A stretch of DNA of 64,000 nt from Thiocystis violascens DSM 198 (GTDB lineage Bacteria > Pseudomonadota > Gammaproteobacteria > Chromatiales > Chromatiaceae): positions 558,001 through 622,000 of the forward strand of contig NC_018012.1 of the NCBI RefSeq assembly GCF_000227745.2, in the 5' to 3' direction. Within the stretch, counting starts at the first letter, position 1; every line of letters begins with the position of its first letter. The notes below the pieces were generated by a model. It did not search any database, had not been told where the DNA came from, and was given only the letters and a program-made list of their open reading frames with translations. The translations under genes and the position numbers were made by a program. Positions 26,268-35,902 of the stretch are shown piece by piece.

Positions 26268-26288
26268 ATTAAAAATTAAAAATTAAAA
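26268..26288. repeat. Heptanucleotide tandem repeat (ATTAAAA)3
   Basis: Three perfect copies of ATTAAAA end 15 bases before the ATG of the chemoreceptor gene. The tract is very AT-rich against a GC-rich background and sits in its leader or promoter. Confidence 0.85.
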
Positions 26289-26303
26289 AATGGATGTTTA
26301 CTT

Positions 26304-28211
26304 ATGAAAAATCTCAAGATCGGCTGGCGTGTGCTCATTGGGTTTGCCCTGTTGCTGTCGTTGACCGTCGGGATCACCCTGCCGCTGGTGCTGGCGCAAT
26401 TGAGTGAGATGTCCGATCGCGCCGAGCGCCGCCATCTGGACGACCTGTTTTTCACCCTGAGCAATGCCATCGCCGAGCAGGGGGAGCGCGCCCAGGCGTT
26501 GAGCGCGACCATGGCCCGGATGCCCGAGATTCAGAAGGCGTTCGCCGACGCCGACCGCGCGCGCCTGACCGAATTGACTCACCCTATTTTCGAGTACATG
26601 AAACTGCGTCACGGGGTGCGCCAGTTTCAATTTCTGACCGCTCCCGCGACCTCTTTCCTGCGTGTCCACATGCTGGATCGTTATGGCGACGATCTGACGG
26701 CGATCCGTCAGACGATCGTCGAGGCCAATCGTACGCAGCAGCCAGTGCGGGGCCTCGAAACCGGCGTGGCCGGTCTGGGGGTGCGTGGGGTCGAACCGGT
26801 CTCCTGGCAGGGCCAGCCGGTGGGGGTGGTCGAGTTTGGCCTGTCCTTCGACCAGGCTTTTTTTACGGCATTCAAGGAGGATTTTGGCGTCGATGTCGCC
26901 CTGCAACTCCCGGACGGCGAGGGATTCAAGACCTTTGCGGGCACCATCGAGGGCGGCAGCGCCTTCGACCCCGAGTCGCTGCGGCGCGCTCTGGACGGCG
27001 ACATCCTCACCCGTCATCTGGATTACCGTGGCGCCCCGGCGGTGGCCTATGGGCGCGTCATCAACGATTTCTCCGGGCGTCCGGTCGGCGTGCTGGAACT
27101 GCTGATTGACCGGACGGATGCGGCGACCGCCTATCGCACGGCGCTGATCTCGATTCTGACGGCCACCGGACTGCTGCTTCTGATCGGCCTGGTCCTGGCC
27201 TGGTTCACCGCGCGCAGCATTACTGTACCGATTCGCGCCACGGTGGAGAGACTCTATGCCATCGCCGATGGCGACGGCGATCTGACCCGGCGGTTGGACG
27301 CGACCGGGCGCAACGAACTGGCCGAACTGGCCCTCGCCTTCAACGGCTTCGTCGATAAGATTCATGAGTTGGTCACCCATTCCGCAGGCGCCGCGTCCCA
27401 GATGGCGGCGGCGGCCGAGCAACTTGCGCTCGCCAGCGCCGACACCAGCCGTCAGGTCGCTCAGGAGCAGTCCGAAACCGATCAGGTCGCGACGGCCATC
27501 AACGAGATGACAGCCACGGTGGAAGAGGTGGCCCGGCATACGGCGGAGGCCGCCCGCATGGTCAGGGACACGCAGCGCGAGGCCGATGCCGGCGATCTGA
27601 TCGCCCAGCAGGCCGTTACCGCCATCGAGGGTCTGGCGGCGGAGGTCGAGCAGACGGGCGCCGTCGTGGCGCGTCTGTCCGAGGACAGCAAGGAGATCGG
27701 CGCGGTGCTGGAAGTGATCCGGGGCGTGGCCGAGCAGACCAACCTGCTGGCGCTGAACGCGGCCATCGAGGCGGCGCGCGCGGGCGAGCAGGGACGCGGC
27801 TTCGCGGTGGTGGCTAACGAGGTTCGCACCCTGGCCAGCCGCACCCGCGCCTCGACCGAGGACATCGCCCAGAAGATCGAACGGGTGCAGACCGGCTCGG
27901 GGAGCGCCGTGGCCGCGATCGGCCGCAGCCAGATCCAGGCGTGCGCGAGTGTCGATCAGGCGCGCCAGGCCAGCGAATCTTTCAAGACCATCGGCGGTGC
28001 GATCGCCGCGGTCAATGATTTGAATACGCAGATTGCCAGCGCGGCCGAGGAGCAGACCGCGGTCGCCGAGGAGATCAACCGCAACATCCACATCATCTCC
28101 AGGACGGTCGACCAGACCGCCGCCGGCTCCGCGAACATTGCGCAGGCCAGCGGCGAACTGGCGCGTCTGGCGGCCGAACTGCAGAACGGGGTGGGACGGT
28201 TCAGGATTTAA
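26304..28211 (+). CDS. Methyl-accepting chemotaxis protein with double-CACHE-like sensor
   Basis: 635 residues. TM1 at the N-terminus ([21 protein letters not shown]), a periplasmic sensor of about 230 residues with dCACHE_3-type features ([29 protein letters not shown]), TM2 ([21 protein letters not shown]), HAMP (about residues 300-355) and a signalling coiled coil with the conserved hairpin tip ([20 protein letters not shown], about residue 480). The ligand is unknown. No CheA/CheW is nearby, so it must use a chemotaxis system elsewhere. Start has no strong ribosome binding site; the ATTAAAA repeat is directly upstream. Confidence 0.93.
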   Translation: MKNLKIGWRVLIGFALLLSLTVGITLPLVLAQLSEMSDRAERRHLDDLFFTLSNAIAEQGERAQALSATMARMPEIQKAFADADRARLTELTHPIFEYMKLRHGVRQFQFLTAPATSFLRVHMLDRYGDDLTAIRQTIVEANRTQQPVRGLETGVAGLGVRGVEPVSWQGQPVGVVEFGLSFDQAFFTAFKEDFGVDVALQLPDGEGFKTFAGTIEGGSAFDPESLRRALDGDILTRHLDYRGAPAVAYGRVINDFSGRPVGVLELLIDRTDAATAYRTALISILTATGLLLLIGLVLAWFTARSITVPIRATVERLYAIADGDGDLTRRLDATGRNELAELALAFNGFVDKIHELVTHSAGAASQMAAAAEQLALASADTSRQVAQEQSETDQVATAINEMTATVEEVARHTAEAARMVRDTQREADAGDLIAQQAVTAIEGLAAEVEQTGAVVARLSEDSKEIGAVLEVIRGVAEQTNLLALNAAIEAARAGEQGRGFAVVANEVRTLASRTRASTEDIAQKIERVQTGSGSAVAAIGRSQIQACASVDQARQASESFKTIGGAIAAVNDLNTQIASAAEEQTAVAEEINRNIHIISRTVDQTAAGSANIAQASGELARLAAELQNGVGRFRI

Positions 28212-28257
28212 GGCCATTTCCTGGAATCAATTACCGACAGAGACAGAGAGGCCGTTA

Positions 28258-28998
28258 ATGGACCGGAAACCACCGAATCCGTTCGTGGCGAGCCCTTTGC
28301 TTTCGCGCCCTGTGCCGTCATCGATCAGAATCATTATCGTTGAAGACGATCCGCTCCTGGCCAGCGTCATGCAGCGCTGTCTGGCCACCGAGGATTATTC
28401 GGTCGCCGTCGTCACCTGTGGGACCGAATTGCTCCTCCAGTATCGCTCGGAAGGCGCGGATCTGGTGCTGCTCGATCTCAATCTGGGCGCCGAGGACGGG
28501 ATGGATCTCGCCCGCGAACTGGCCGCGACGACCGCGGTTGGGCTGATCATCGTCAGCGGACGCACCGATCTGCGGGATCGCGTCGAGGGACTCGATGCGG
28601 GTGCCGACGACTATCTCATCAAGCCTGTGGCGCTCGCTGAGCTGCGCGCGCGCGTTCGGGCGGTGCTGCGCCGTCGCGGTCAGGCCGTGAAGTCCGATGG
28701 CCGTTTGCGGGCCGGATCGGCGACATTGGATCCACGGACACGCCGGCTCTGCCGCGAGGGCGGCGAAGACGTCGTTCTGACCGAAACCGAGACCCTCATC
28801 CTGGCCGAGTTGATCCGCCATCAGGGGCGCTCGATCAGCCGTGCGAGTCTCCGGCGGGGAGCCGATTGGAGCCCCGACGATCGTTCGGTCGATGTCCATA
28901 TCGGGCGCATCCGGCGCAAGTTGCGGGAAGCGAACTTTAAGGAACTGATCATCCTGCCGATTCGCGGTCACGGTTACCGGCTGACTGTCGAGCCCTAA
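28258..28998 (+). CDS. OmpR/PhoB-family response regulator
   Basis: 246 residues from ATG 28258. The receiver domain has the acidic pair in IIIVEDDPLL, phospho-acceptor Asp in LVLLDLNLGAEDG, and the conserved Lys in DDYLIKPVAL. The C-terminal winged-helix DNA-binding domain has ELIRHQGRSISRASL and SVDVHIGRIRRKLRE ending RGHGYRLTVEP. No cognate kinase is adjacent on the same side; the hybrid kinase at 30751 is a candidate. Confidence 0.92.
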   Translation: MDRKPPNPFVASPLLSRPVPSSIRIIIVEDDPLLASVMQRCLATEDYSVAVVTCGTELLLQYRSEGADLVLLDLNLGAEDGMDLARELAATTAVGLIIVSGRTDLRDRVEGLDAGADDYLIKPVALAELRARVRAVLRRRGQAVKSDGRLRAGSATLDPRTRRLCREGGEDVVLTETETLILAELIRHQGRSISRASLRRGADWSPDDRSVDVHIGRIRRKLREANFKELIILPIRGHGYRLTVEP

Positions 28999-29290
28999 CC
29001 CTCGATCTCGTGACGCTTCCCAAGATTGACCGCTCCCGAATGCGGCACGCCTTGGGCTAAGTTTCCTATTCGGAACGGATTTCACGGTTTCAAAAATCTT
29101 TACAAACCTTTACTTGCCTTCGTCGCCACCCGACAGACTTAATGCAGCCCAGAGAAATCTGGCCGTCATTCCCCGGTCGGAAGCATTGGGTTTGCGAGTC
29201 CAGCGGGGCTTGATGCGGACCGACCGCGCCGGCGCCCCGATTCCGTTTGACCTTTACACCTGACCACGATTTTTTCGGAGATGGATCTGC

Positions 29291-30526
29291 ATGCATATTC
29301 TGTATCTTGATGACGAGCCGCGTATGGAGTCCACGTTGCGGCGTTTGGTTCAGCGTCAGGGGCATGGCTTCGAGTTCTGCGCATCGATCAAGGCGTGCAA
29401 GACCGCCGTGGCCGCCAAGGCGCCGGACCTCTTGCTGCTCGATCTCGGATTGGCGCAGGAAAGCGGTCTCGATGTGATCGACTGGCTGGCCGATGAACGC
29501 ATCCCGCTGCCGGTCGTGTTCCTGTCGGGATACGGCGACGATCTGCTCGACACCGCGCAGCGGATCGCGAAGTCGCGCGGCGTTGAAATCCGCGGCCTGG
29601 TCTCCAAAGCGCTGCTGGCGAGCGACCTGATGCCACTGCTCGATCCGCCGCCAGTCGGTTCGCCGCACAGACTCCCGAGCGCCCGCCCGGACGCGGCCGA
29701 TACCTCGATCATCCGACTGAATGCCGCCGTACTGGCCGAGCGCATCGAGGCCGGCGGCGTGGAGCCGTTCTTTCAACCCATCGTCTCCTTGATGGATGGG
29801 CGTCCTTGCGGCGTGGAGGTGCTGGCGCGGTTGCGCCTGGCGGATGGCTCTCTGATCGATGCCGCTGACTTCATCCCGCTGGCCGAGGCATCCGGACTGA
29901 TCGCGCCCATGACCAGGGCGCTCTTTCGTCGGATCATCGCGCTCAAAGAGCGTCTGCGGCCTCTCTATCTCGATTTTCTCGCGGTGAACCTGTCGCGTGT
30001 CACGATTGAACAATTGGATGTCGTCGACGTGTTACAACCCCTCGTCACCGAGTTGAAAGGCTACTGTCACGTCATCGTGGAGGTGACCGAAACCGCGGTC
30101 TGTCACGACCGTCACCTGCTGCAGACCGCCGCCGCCCAGATTCAACTACAAGGCGCGTCGCTGGCGATCGACGACTTCGGCACCGGTTATGCGTCCCTGC
30201 GCGACCTCGCGGAGTTTCCCATCACGATTCTGAAAATCGATGCCAGCTTCGTGTCGGAGATGTTCGAATCCATGAAGGCCATGACCGTTTTGATGGCGAT
30301 CATTGGGCTCGGTCAGCGTCTCGGCCTCAAGATGATCGCCAAGGGCGTCGAGACCGAGGCCCAACGCGACTTGCTGTTCAGCGCCGGGTTGGAATTTGCC
30401 CAAGGCTACCTGTTCGGCCGGCCCGGCGAGTTGGCGGCGATCGAGCGGATGATCGCGGCGTCGCGCTTGAGCGCTGACGGCTCCGACGCCTTTGACGCGA
30501 GCGATCTTTTGGGCCTGAGCACCTAA
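29291..30526 (+). CDS. Receiver-EAL protein, predicted c-di-GMP phosphodiesterase
   Basis: 411 residues. An N-terminal receiver (LYLDDEPRME, phospho-Asp in LLLLDLGL, Lys in GLVSKALL) is joined to an EAL domain: EVLARLR in place of EALLR but with the metal-binding Glu kept, AVNLS, VEVTET, AIDDFGTGYASL and LKID all present. The last block reads IAKGVETEAQ, with Lys where AEGVE is usual. Most catalytic residues are intact, so activity against c-di-GMP is likely. A gap of 292 bases precedes it, with no gene. Confidence 0.9.
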   Translation: MHILYLDDEPRMESTLRRLVQRQGHGFEFCASIKACKTAVAAKAPDLLLLDLGLAQESGLDVIDWLADERIPLPVVFLSGYGDDLLDTAQRIAKSRGVEIRGLVSKALLASDLMPLLDPPPVGSPHRLPSARPDAADTSIIRLNAAVLAERIEAGGVEPFFQPIVSLMDGRPCGVEVLARLRLADGSLIDAADFIPLAEASGLIAPMTRALFRRIIALKERLRPLYLDFLAVNLSRVTIEQLDVVDVLQPLVTELKGYCHVIVEVTETAVCHDRHLLQTAAAQIQLQGASLAIDDFGTGYASLRDLAEFPITILKIDASFVSEMFESMKAMTVLMAIIGLGQRLGLKMIAKGVETEAQRDLLFSAGLEFAQGYLFGRPGELAAIERMIAASRLSADGSDAFDASDLLGLST

Positions 30527-30628
30527 ACCGCGTCCGACATGGTATGCGTCGTTTTCGGTGGTCAGCCAGTTTGGTATCTCCACCAGGCCGGACGGGGCAT
30601 TCACCCCATCCAGCCTCAAGATGTCCAT

Positions 30629-30670
30629 GAAGCCGTTCGTGGTGAGGCCCCTCGAACCATAAACGGCTTC
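30629..30670. repeat. Dispersed palindromic repeat, copy 2 (inverted relative to copy 1)
   Basis: The arms GAAGCCGTT and AAACGGCTTC flank a centre with GTGGTGAGGCCCCTCGAACC, the reverse complement of the centre at 4815-4857 with few differences. A degenerate partial copy (CCCGTTCAT ... ATTCGACAAGCTC) follows at about 30692-30717. All lie in the gap between the EAL gene and the hybrid kinase gene. Confidence 0.75.
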
Positions 30671-30750
30671 ACGCGCCGCGGCTGAGGATTTCCCGTTCAT
30701 CCCATTCGACAAGCTCTGACAGGGTTAACGTTTTCTCATGGAGGATCTTG

Positions 30751-33700
30751 ATGACCACCCACCATCCTGGACCTGGCGTCTCGGTCAGCGCCGTGCGTCG
30801 CGCACTGTTGACGGCGCTGCTCGCGGCCGCGGCGGTGGCCGCGAATGCCTTTCCGCTCCCGCTCTTCTTGGGGGTCGATCTGCTGTTTGGCTCCGTGGTG
30901 GCGCTCCTGACGCTGGTCTGGCTCGGGTTTGTCCCCGCCCTGCTGGTCGCCGCCGCAGGCGGCGTCTACACCCTGTTGCTGTGGGGGCATCCCTATGCGC
31001 TGATCATCTTCGTCGCCGAGATCGCGGTCATCGGCGGGCTGCGCGAGCTTGCCCGGCGGCGCGGACGGTCAGCGCCGCCGCTGGCCGTCGCCAGCGTGGT
31101 GTTCTGGCTGCTCGTCGGCCTGCCGCTGGTGCTGTTGTTCTATCGTCTCGGACTCGGCTTGAACGGGTCGCAAACCCTGCTGATCGCCCTGAAGCAACCG
31201 CTCAACGGCATTCTCAACGCGGCCCTGGCGAGCTTGATCCTGCTGTTGGTCGCGCTGGCTCGCCAACCGCGCGGCGGGATGCCGATCGCCGATTTTTTCT
31301 TCGCCACCCTGCTGACCGCCATCCTGCTGCCGGGGCTCCTGATCGCCACCTCCGACAACGCGGCCCCCTTGATCGACCGTGCCCAACTGGCCGTGATGGA
31401 GGCGATGGAGACGCTGACGTTCCTGATGCTGATCGCCCTGCTCGTCGCCTGGATCGGTAGCCGCCATCTGTCGCGTCTGTTGCAGTCTCTGAACGCCAGC
31501 GCGCGCCATCTGCCGGTGGCGATCCGCGATCGCGCGCCCTGGATCGCGCCGCCAGCGGATCTGTTCGTCGAAACGGACCAATTGCTAACCACGCTGGCCG
31601 TGATCGCCGACTCGCTGGACGCCAGCTTCCGTGCGATCGAACACGAGCGGGCTAATTTCCGCGCCTTTTTCGACAGCATGGACGATCTGATCTTCGTGAT
31701 GACGCCCGAGGGTCGGATTCTCGATGTCAACTCGTCCGTCGAACGCAAGCTCGATTATCGCGCCGAGGAGCTGGCGGGGATGTCGATCATGGCGCTCCAC
31801 CCGGCGGAGCAGAGTCAGGATTGCGAGGGGCATCTGGCCGCGCTGCGAGTGGGCAAGCGCGACACCTGCTTCCTGCCCTTGGTGACCCGGGAGGACGCCC
31901 GGATTCCGGTCGCCGCGCGGATCTGGCGCGGGCAATGGAATGGCCAGGATTGTCTGTTCGGCGTTGCCAAGGATCTCACCGACGAAATGGCGGTACGCGA
32001 CGAATTGCGCGCCGAGCGCGATCTGTTCTCCGCCGGGCCGGTGCGCGAGGCGCGCGGGCAGGTGGTCGAGAGTCGCGGCTATCTGTTCGACCAGAGCCAT
32101 CTCCGGGAAACTCAACAGGCGCTCGCGCGCGAACGCCAGCGCCTGACCAATGTCATCGACGGCACCCGCCTGGGCACCTGGGAGTGGAACCTGGAGACCG
32201 ACGCGGTGGTGTTCAACGAGCACTGGGCGGGGCTCTGCGGCTATCGGCTCGCGGAGTTGGCGCCGACCTCGCTCGCGACCTGGCGACAACTGGCGCATCC
32301 CGACGATCTCCTGGTCAGCGAGGAGCGAGTGGCCGCGCACCTGAGCGGTCGGTCCGACCGGTATGTCTGCGAACTGCGGATGCGCCACCGCGACGGTCAC
32401 TGGGTCTGGGTGCGCGACGAGGGACGCGTGGTCGCGCGCGATGCCGCGGGTCGGCCACGGATCTTCGCGGGCACCCATACCGACATCAGCGAACGCCAAT
32501 CCGCCAAGCTCGAACTGAAACGGCGCGAGTTGCTGGATCGCCTGCTGGTCGATCTGGCTGGCGAACTGGTCAACCTGCCGCCGGCTGGACTCGATTCCTT
32601 CATCGCGCGTTCATTTGGGCGCTTCGGCCGCCATCTCGACCGCGCCTTTGTCTGTCTCGTCGACGAAGGGACCGACACCCTGAGCAAGACCCATGAGTGG
32701 ACAGCCGCCGACGTGACGCCACGACACGCGCACGGTCAGCGCACGCCGCAGGCGGATTTCCCGATCCTTCTCCAGCAACTGCGCGCCAATGAACCAGTGA
32801 GCCTGCACAACGTGTCCGAGTTGCCCGCGGACTGGCGCGACGAATGCGCCCGGCTCGCATCTCCGGAGACGCGCTCGCTCTTGCTGATGCCCATGATCCA
32901 CGCCAATCGGTTGCTTGGGATCATCGGTCTCGACGCGGTGCGTCTGCCGCATCGCTGGAGCATCAACAAGCGCGAGTTTCTGCGGGTGTATTCCAATCTG
33001 CTAGTCGGCGCGCTCCTGCGCGAGCGCACCGATCTCAAGCTGCGCGAGAGTCTTGCGCATTACGATCGGCTCGCGGAACAGACTCGCTCCGTCGCCTGGG
33101 AGGTTGACGCGCAAGGGCTTTATACCTCTGTCAGTCCGCTGGTCGAGCTGGTACTCGGGTGGCAACCGGGCGAACTGGTCGGAAAACGCCATTTCTACGA
33201 GCTGGCGCCCGCCGCCGACCGCGCGACGATCCAACGGCAAGGGCTCGACGTCTTCGCCCGTCACGCACTGTTGCAGGATTTCGTCAATCTCGCCGAGCAT
33301 CGCGACGGTCGGCGGGTCTGGCTGCTCACCCACGGTCAGCCGTTTTTCGGCGCGGATGGCGAACTGCTGGGCTATCGCGGCACCAGTCAGGACATCACCG
33401 CGCGGCAAGAGACGCTCGCCCGGCTCGCCGCCAGCGAGCAGCGTCTGCGCACCGTCTTCGACCATGCTCCGATGGGGATCGCCATCCCGGATCGGGAGCG
33501 CCGCTTCGTCTATGTCAATCACGCTTATGCCCGTCTGCTGGGCCGCGCGCGCATCGAACTGATCGGTCAGCCGATCGACCCCATGATTTATGAGGACGAT
33601 CGGGCCGAGACCGATCGGCTGTTTGCCGAACTCCTATCGGGCCAGCGCGACAGCTATCGTATGAATCGGCGTTATGTCCGTCCCAATGGCGAGATCGTCT

Positions 33701-34998
33701 GGGGCGATCTGCGGGTTACGCTGATGCCGGGGGAAGCGGGCGAATCGCCGCTGCCGGTCGGCATCGTCGAGGATATTACCGAAAAACTGGTGGCCCAGGC
33801 GGACAACAAGCGGCTTCAGCACGAACTGGAGAGCGCCCGCGAGCGCGAGACCATCGGTCATCTCGCCAGCGGAATCGCACATGATTTCAATAACTTGCTC
33901 GGGGTCGTCGACGCCAATCTCTATTATCTGAGCGATTCGCTGAGCGGGGAGGGCGCCGACCCGGAGATCGCCGAGATCTTGGGCGAGACCCGGAGCGCGC
34001 TCGGTCATGCCAAGATCATCACGGCGGGCATGCTCTCCTTGAGCCGGGCCGGCGGGATTCCCCGCGAACGGGTGGCGCTGAGTCAGGTCTTCGAGGAACT
34101 GACCGCGATCCTGAGGCAGTTGTTGCCGAGTGTCCTCGATGTACGGATCTGGACCGAAGCTGGTTTGTTCGCGTCCAGCAATGGCGCCTTCCTCCAGGCG
34201 ACCCTGCTCAATTTGGTGCTCAATGCCCGCGACGCCATGCCCGATGGCGGCCAATTGTCGCTGGAAGCCTGCCTGGTGAGCGCGGCGCCAGTCTTTCCCC
34301 CGCGTCTTGGCGAGGCGCCGAGCGGCGCGCACCTCGAAATCCGCGTCAGCGATACCGGCCACGGCATGCGCCCCGAGACCCTGGAACGCATCTTCGAGCC
34401 GCTGTTTTCGACCAAGGCCAAGCAGCGCGGTCACGGACTCGGGTTGTTCATGGTGCAGGAATTCGTCACCCGTACCGGCGCCGCGCTCGCGGTCGCTTCG
34501 CGCTTGGGCGAGGGGAGCGAATTCCGCCTGTGGTTGCCCATCGACGCCAGCGCGCCCGCCGCGCCTCTGGAGTTAAATCACACGCCTCCCATGACCGGCC
34601 TCGGCGCCGTGCCGCGGGTATTGCTGGTCGAGGATGATCCGCGGGTTCGCGAATCGGTCGGTCGCCTGCTGACCGCGAACGGCATCCGTTTTGCCGCCGC
34701 CGAACATGGCGCCGCCGGTCTGGAGCGCTTGCGGCAAGAGCCGGACTTCGACCTGGTGCTGTCGGATATCGCCATGCCAGTGCTCGATGGGATCGACCTG
34801 TTCCAGACCCTCGCGTGCGAACGCCCGGACTTGCCGGTCATTCTGATGACCGGCCAGGAGCTGCAACCAATCCGTCTTGACGCCGACGAACGATGGCCAT
34901 CGATTCTGCCAAAGCCACTGGATCCCGACCGGCTCATGCACGCGATTCGCGATGCGTTGTATCGCTCTGATTCCGCGCCCGTGTGGGATGCCTCCTGA
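30751..34998 (+). CDS. Large hybrid sensor histidine kinase (membrane, PAS, GAF, REC)
   Basis: 1415 residues from ATG 30751 (GGAG upstream; a TTG sits three bases before). About seven membrane segments span residues 15-235. PAS domains follow (FFDSMDDLIFVM; then LGTWEWNLETDAVVF), a GAF domain (about 597-753), two further PAS units (VAWEVDAQGLYTSV; VFDHAPMGIAIPDRERR), then the kinase: phospho-His in GIAHDFNNLLG (about 1040), N-box NLVLNARDAMPDGG, G1 box SDTGHGM (about 1202), and a C-terminal receiver with Asp in LVLSDIAMP (about 1338). The HDFNN form of the H-box is common in hybrid kinases of this type. The signal is unknown. Confidence 0.92.
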   Translation: MTTHHPGPGVSVSAVRRALLTALLAAAAVAANAFPLPLFLGVDLLFGSVVALLTLVWLGFVPALLVAAAGGVYTLLLWGHPYALIIFVAEIAVIGGLRELARRRGRSAPPLAVASVVFWLLVGLPLVLLFYRLGLGLNGSQTLLIALKQPLNGILNAALASLILLLVALARQPRGGMPIADFFFATLLTAILLPGLLIATSDNAAPLIDRAQLAVMEAMETLTFLMLIALLVAWIGSRHLSRLLQSLNASARHLPVAIRDRAPWIAPPADLFVETDQLLTTLAVIADSLDASFRAIEHERANFRAFFDSMDDLIFVMTPEGRILDVNSSVERKLDYRAEELAGMSIMALHPAEQSQDCEGHLAALRVGKRDTCFLPLVTREDARIPVAARIWRGQWNGQDCLFGVAKDLTDEMAVRDELRAERDLFSAGPVREARGQVVESRGYLFDQSHLRETQQALARERQRLTNVIDGTRLGTWEWNLETDAVVFNEHWAGLCGYRLAELAPTSLATWRQLAHPDDLLVSEERVAAHLSGRSDRYVCELRMRHRDGHWVWVRDEGRVVARDAAGRPRIFAGTHTDISERQSAKLELKRRELLDRLLVDLAGELVNLPPAGLDSFIARSFGRFGRHLDRAFVCLVDEGTDTLSKTHEWTAADVTPRHAHGQRTPQADFPILLQQLRANEPVSLHNVSELPADWRDECARLASPETRSLLLMPMIHANRLLGIIGLDAVRLPHRWSINKREFLRVYSNLLVGALLRERTDLKLRESLAHYDRLAEQTRSVAWEVDAQGLYTSVSPLVELVLGWQPGELVGKRHFYELAPAADRATIQRQGLDVFARHALLQDFVNLAEHRDGRRVWLLTHGQPFFGADGELLGYRGTSQDITARQETLARLAASEQRLRTVFDHAPMGIAIPDRERRFVYVNHAYARLLGRARIELIGQPIDPMIYEDDRAETDRLFAELLSGQRDSYRMNRRYVRPNGEIVWGDLRVTLMPGEAGESPLPVGIVEDITEKLVAQADNKRLQHELESARERETIGHLASGIAHDFNNLLGVVDANLYYLSDSLSGEGADPEIAEILGETRSALGHAKIITAGMLSLSRAGGIPRERVALSQVFEELTAILRQLLPSVLDVRIWTEAGLFASSNGAFLQATLLNLVLNARDAMPDGGQLSLEACLVSAAPVFPPRLGEAPSGAHLEIRVSDTGHGMRPETLERIFEPLFSTKAKQRGHGLGLFMVQEFVTRTGAALAVASRLGEGSEFRLWLPIDASAPAAPLELNHTPPMTGLGAVPRVLLVEDDPRVRESVGRLLTANGIRFAAAEHGAAGLERLRQEPDFDLVLSDIAMPVLDGIDLFQTLACERPDLPVILMTGQELQPIRLDADERWPSILPKPLDPDRLMHAIRDALYRSDSAPVWDAS

Positions 34999-35053
34999 GA
35001 ACCGTTAAACCGATGAAACCTAGAGCGTGCCGCGCGCGGCGAAATAATTCGCC

Positions 35054-35470
35054 ATGCCCAGACGTCACCGAACACAAGCGCGCGCGGAGGAGACGCTCCG
35101 CGAAACCAACCGCCAGCTTCAGGATGCCAACGCCCGCGCCAAGGAGACCGACACCGGGGATGCGGTCCTGCTGCGCTTCGAGGTGCGCGACACCGGGATC
35201 GGGATTCCGCTCGACAAGCTCGGCCTGCTCTTCAACAAATCCTATGACCTGGTGCTGATGGACGTGCAGATGCCGGTGATGGATGGACTGGAGGCATCGC
35301 GCCACATCCGCGATCCAGGCAGTGCCGTCCTCGATCATGCCATTCACATCATCGCTATGACCGCCAATGCCATGCAGGGCGACCGCGAGCAGTGCCTGGC
35401 GGCGGGGATAAGCGACTATATCGCCAAGCCGGTGCGCCCCGCGGCTCTGGCCGAGGTCTTGGAAAAATGA
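35054..35470 (+). pseudogene. Collapsed hybrid kinase remnant
   Basis: A 138-residue open frame that joins three pieces that are normally far apart in hybrid kinases: a coiled-coil linker (EETLRETNRQLQDANARAKE), the G1 box of a histidine kinase ATPase (FEVRDTGIGIPLDKLGLLF), and the C-terminal half of a receiver domain with its Asp and Lys (DLVLMDVQMPVMDG, DYIAKPVRP). The H-box, N-box and receiver start are missing. In-frame deletions are the simplest explanation. The frame remains open, so a small chimeric protein could still be made. Confidence 0.6.
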
Positions 35471-35902
35471 CTCGGTCCCTGGGAGCCCGGGACGTGAACC
35501 ACGTCCGGCAAACGCCCCGAGCGTCTCGATCACCGATTCAGTTTGAATTCCCGCTCGCCATGACCTGCTTCGGCCTCACCGGACTGCGGGCGCTTGAGGC
35601 GCCAGCGGCCAATCACTTGCTGGCTCAGGTACTCGATACCCTGCTTGGCGTGCTCGACCTGAATGCCCAACTGTACCGGCTCGGCCCGGAGTATTTTGCG
35701 ATCCTGATGCATCAGAACACACCACGTATTAACGCACTCGATGTGGCACTGCACGCCAATTTGGCACTGGCGCGCGAATCTTTGGGGCCGGCAACGCCGG
35801 TGCTCTGCCTGGGCACCGTCATTGCCGGAGGAGGGCGATCATCTGCGCGAGATTCTGCGGCACATGGACGCGATGGCGCTGGCGTCGGAGTCCGCGCCCT
35901 AG
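35467..35902 (+). pseudogene. Degenerate GGDEF-like domain with frameshift
   Basis: Starts at ATG 35467, overlapping the previous stop as ATGA. PLAMTCFGLTGL ... LLAQVLDTLLGVLDLNAQLYRLGPEYFAILM resembles a diguanylate cyclase domain whose GGDEF signature has decayed to GPEYF. Near 35825 the sense shifts by one base: frame two continues PEEGDHLREILRHMDAMALA and stops at TAG 35900-35902, as a normal GGDEF C-terminus would, while the original frame runs on into low-quality sequence opposite the next gene. Catalysis is not expected. Confidence 0.5.

Noticed and set aside
26298..28217. 639-residue open frame on the minus strand
   Set aside because: Exact shadow of the chemoreceptor gene; no independent start signal or motif.
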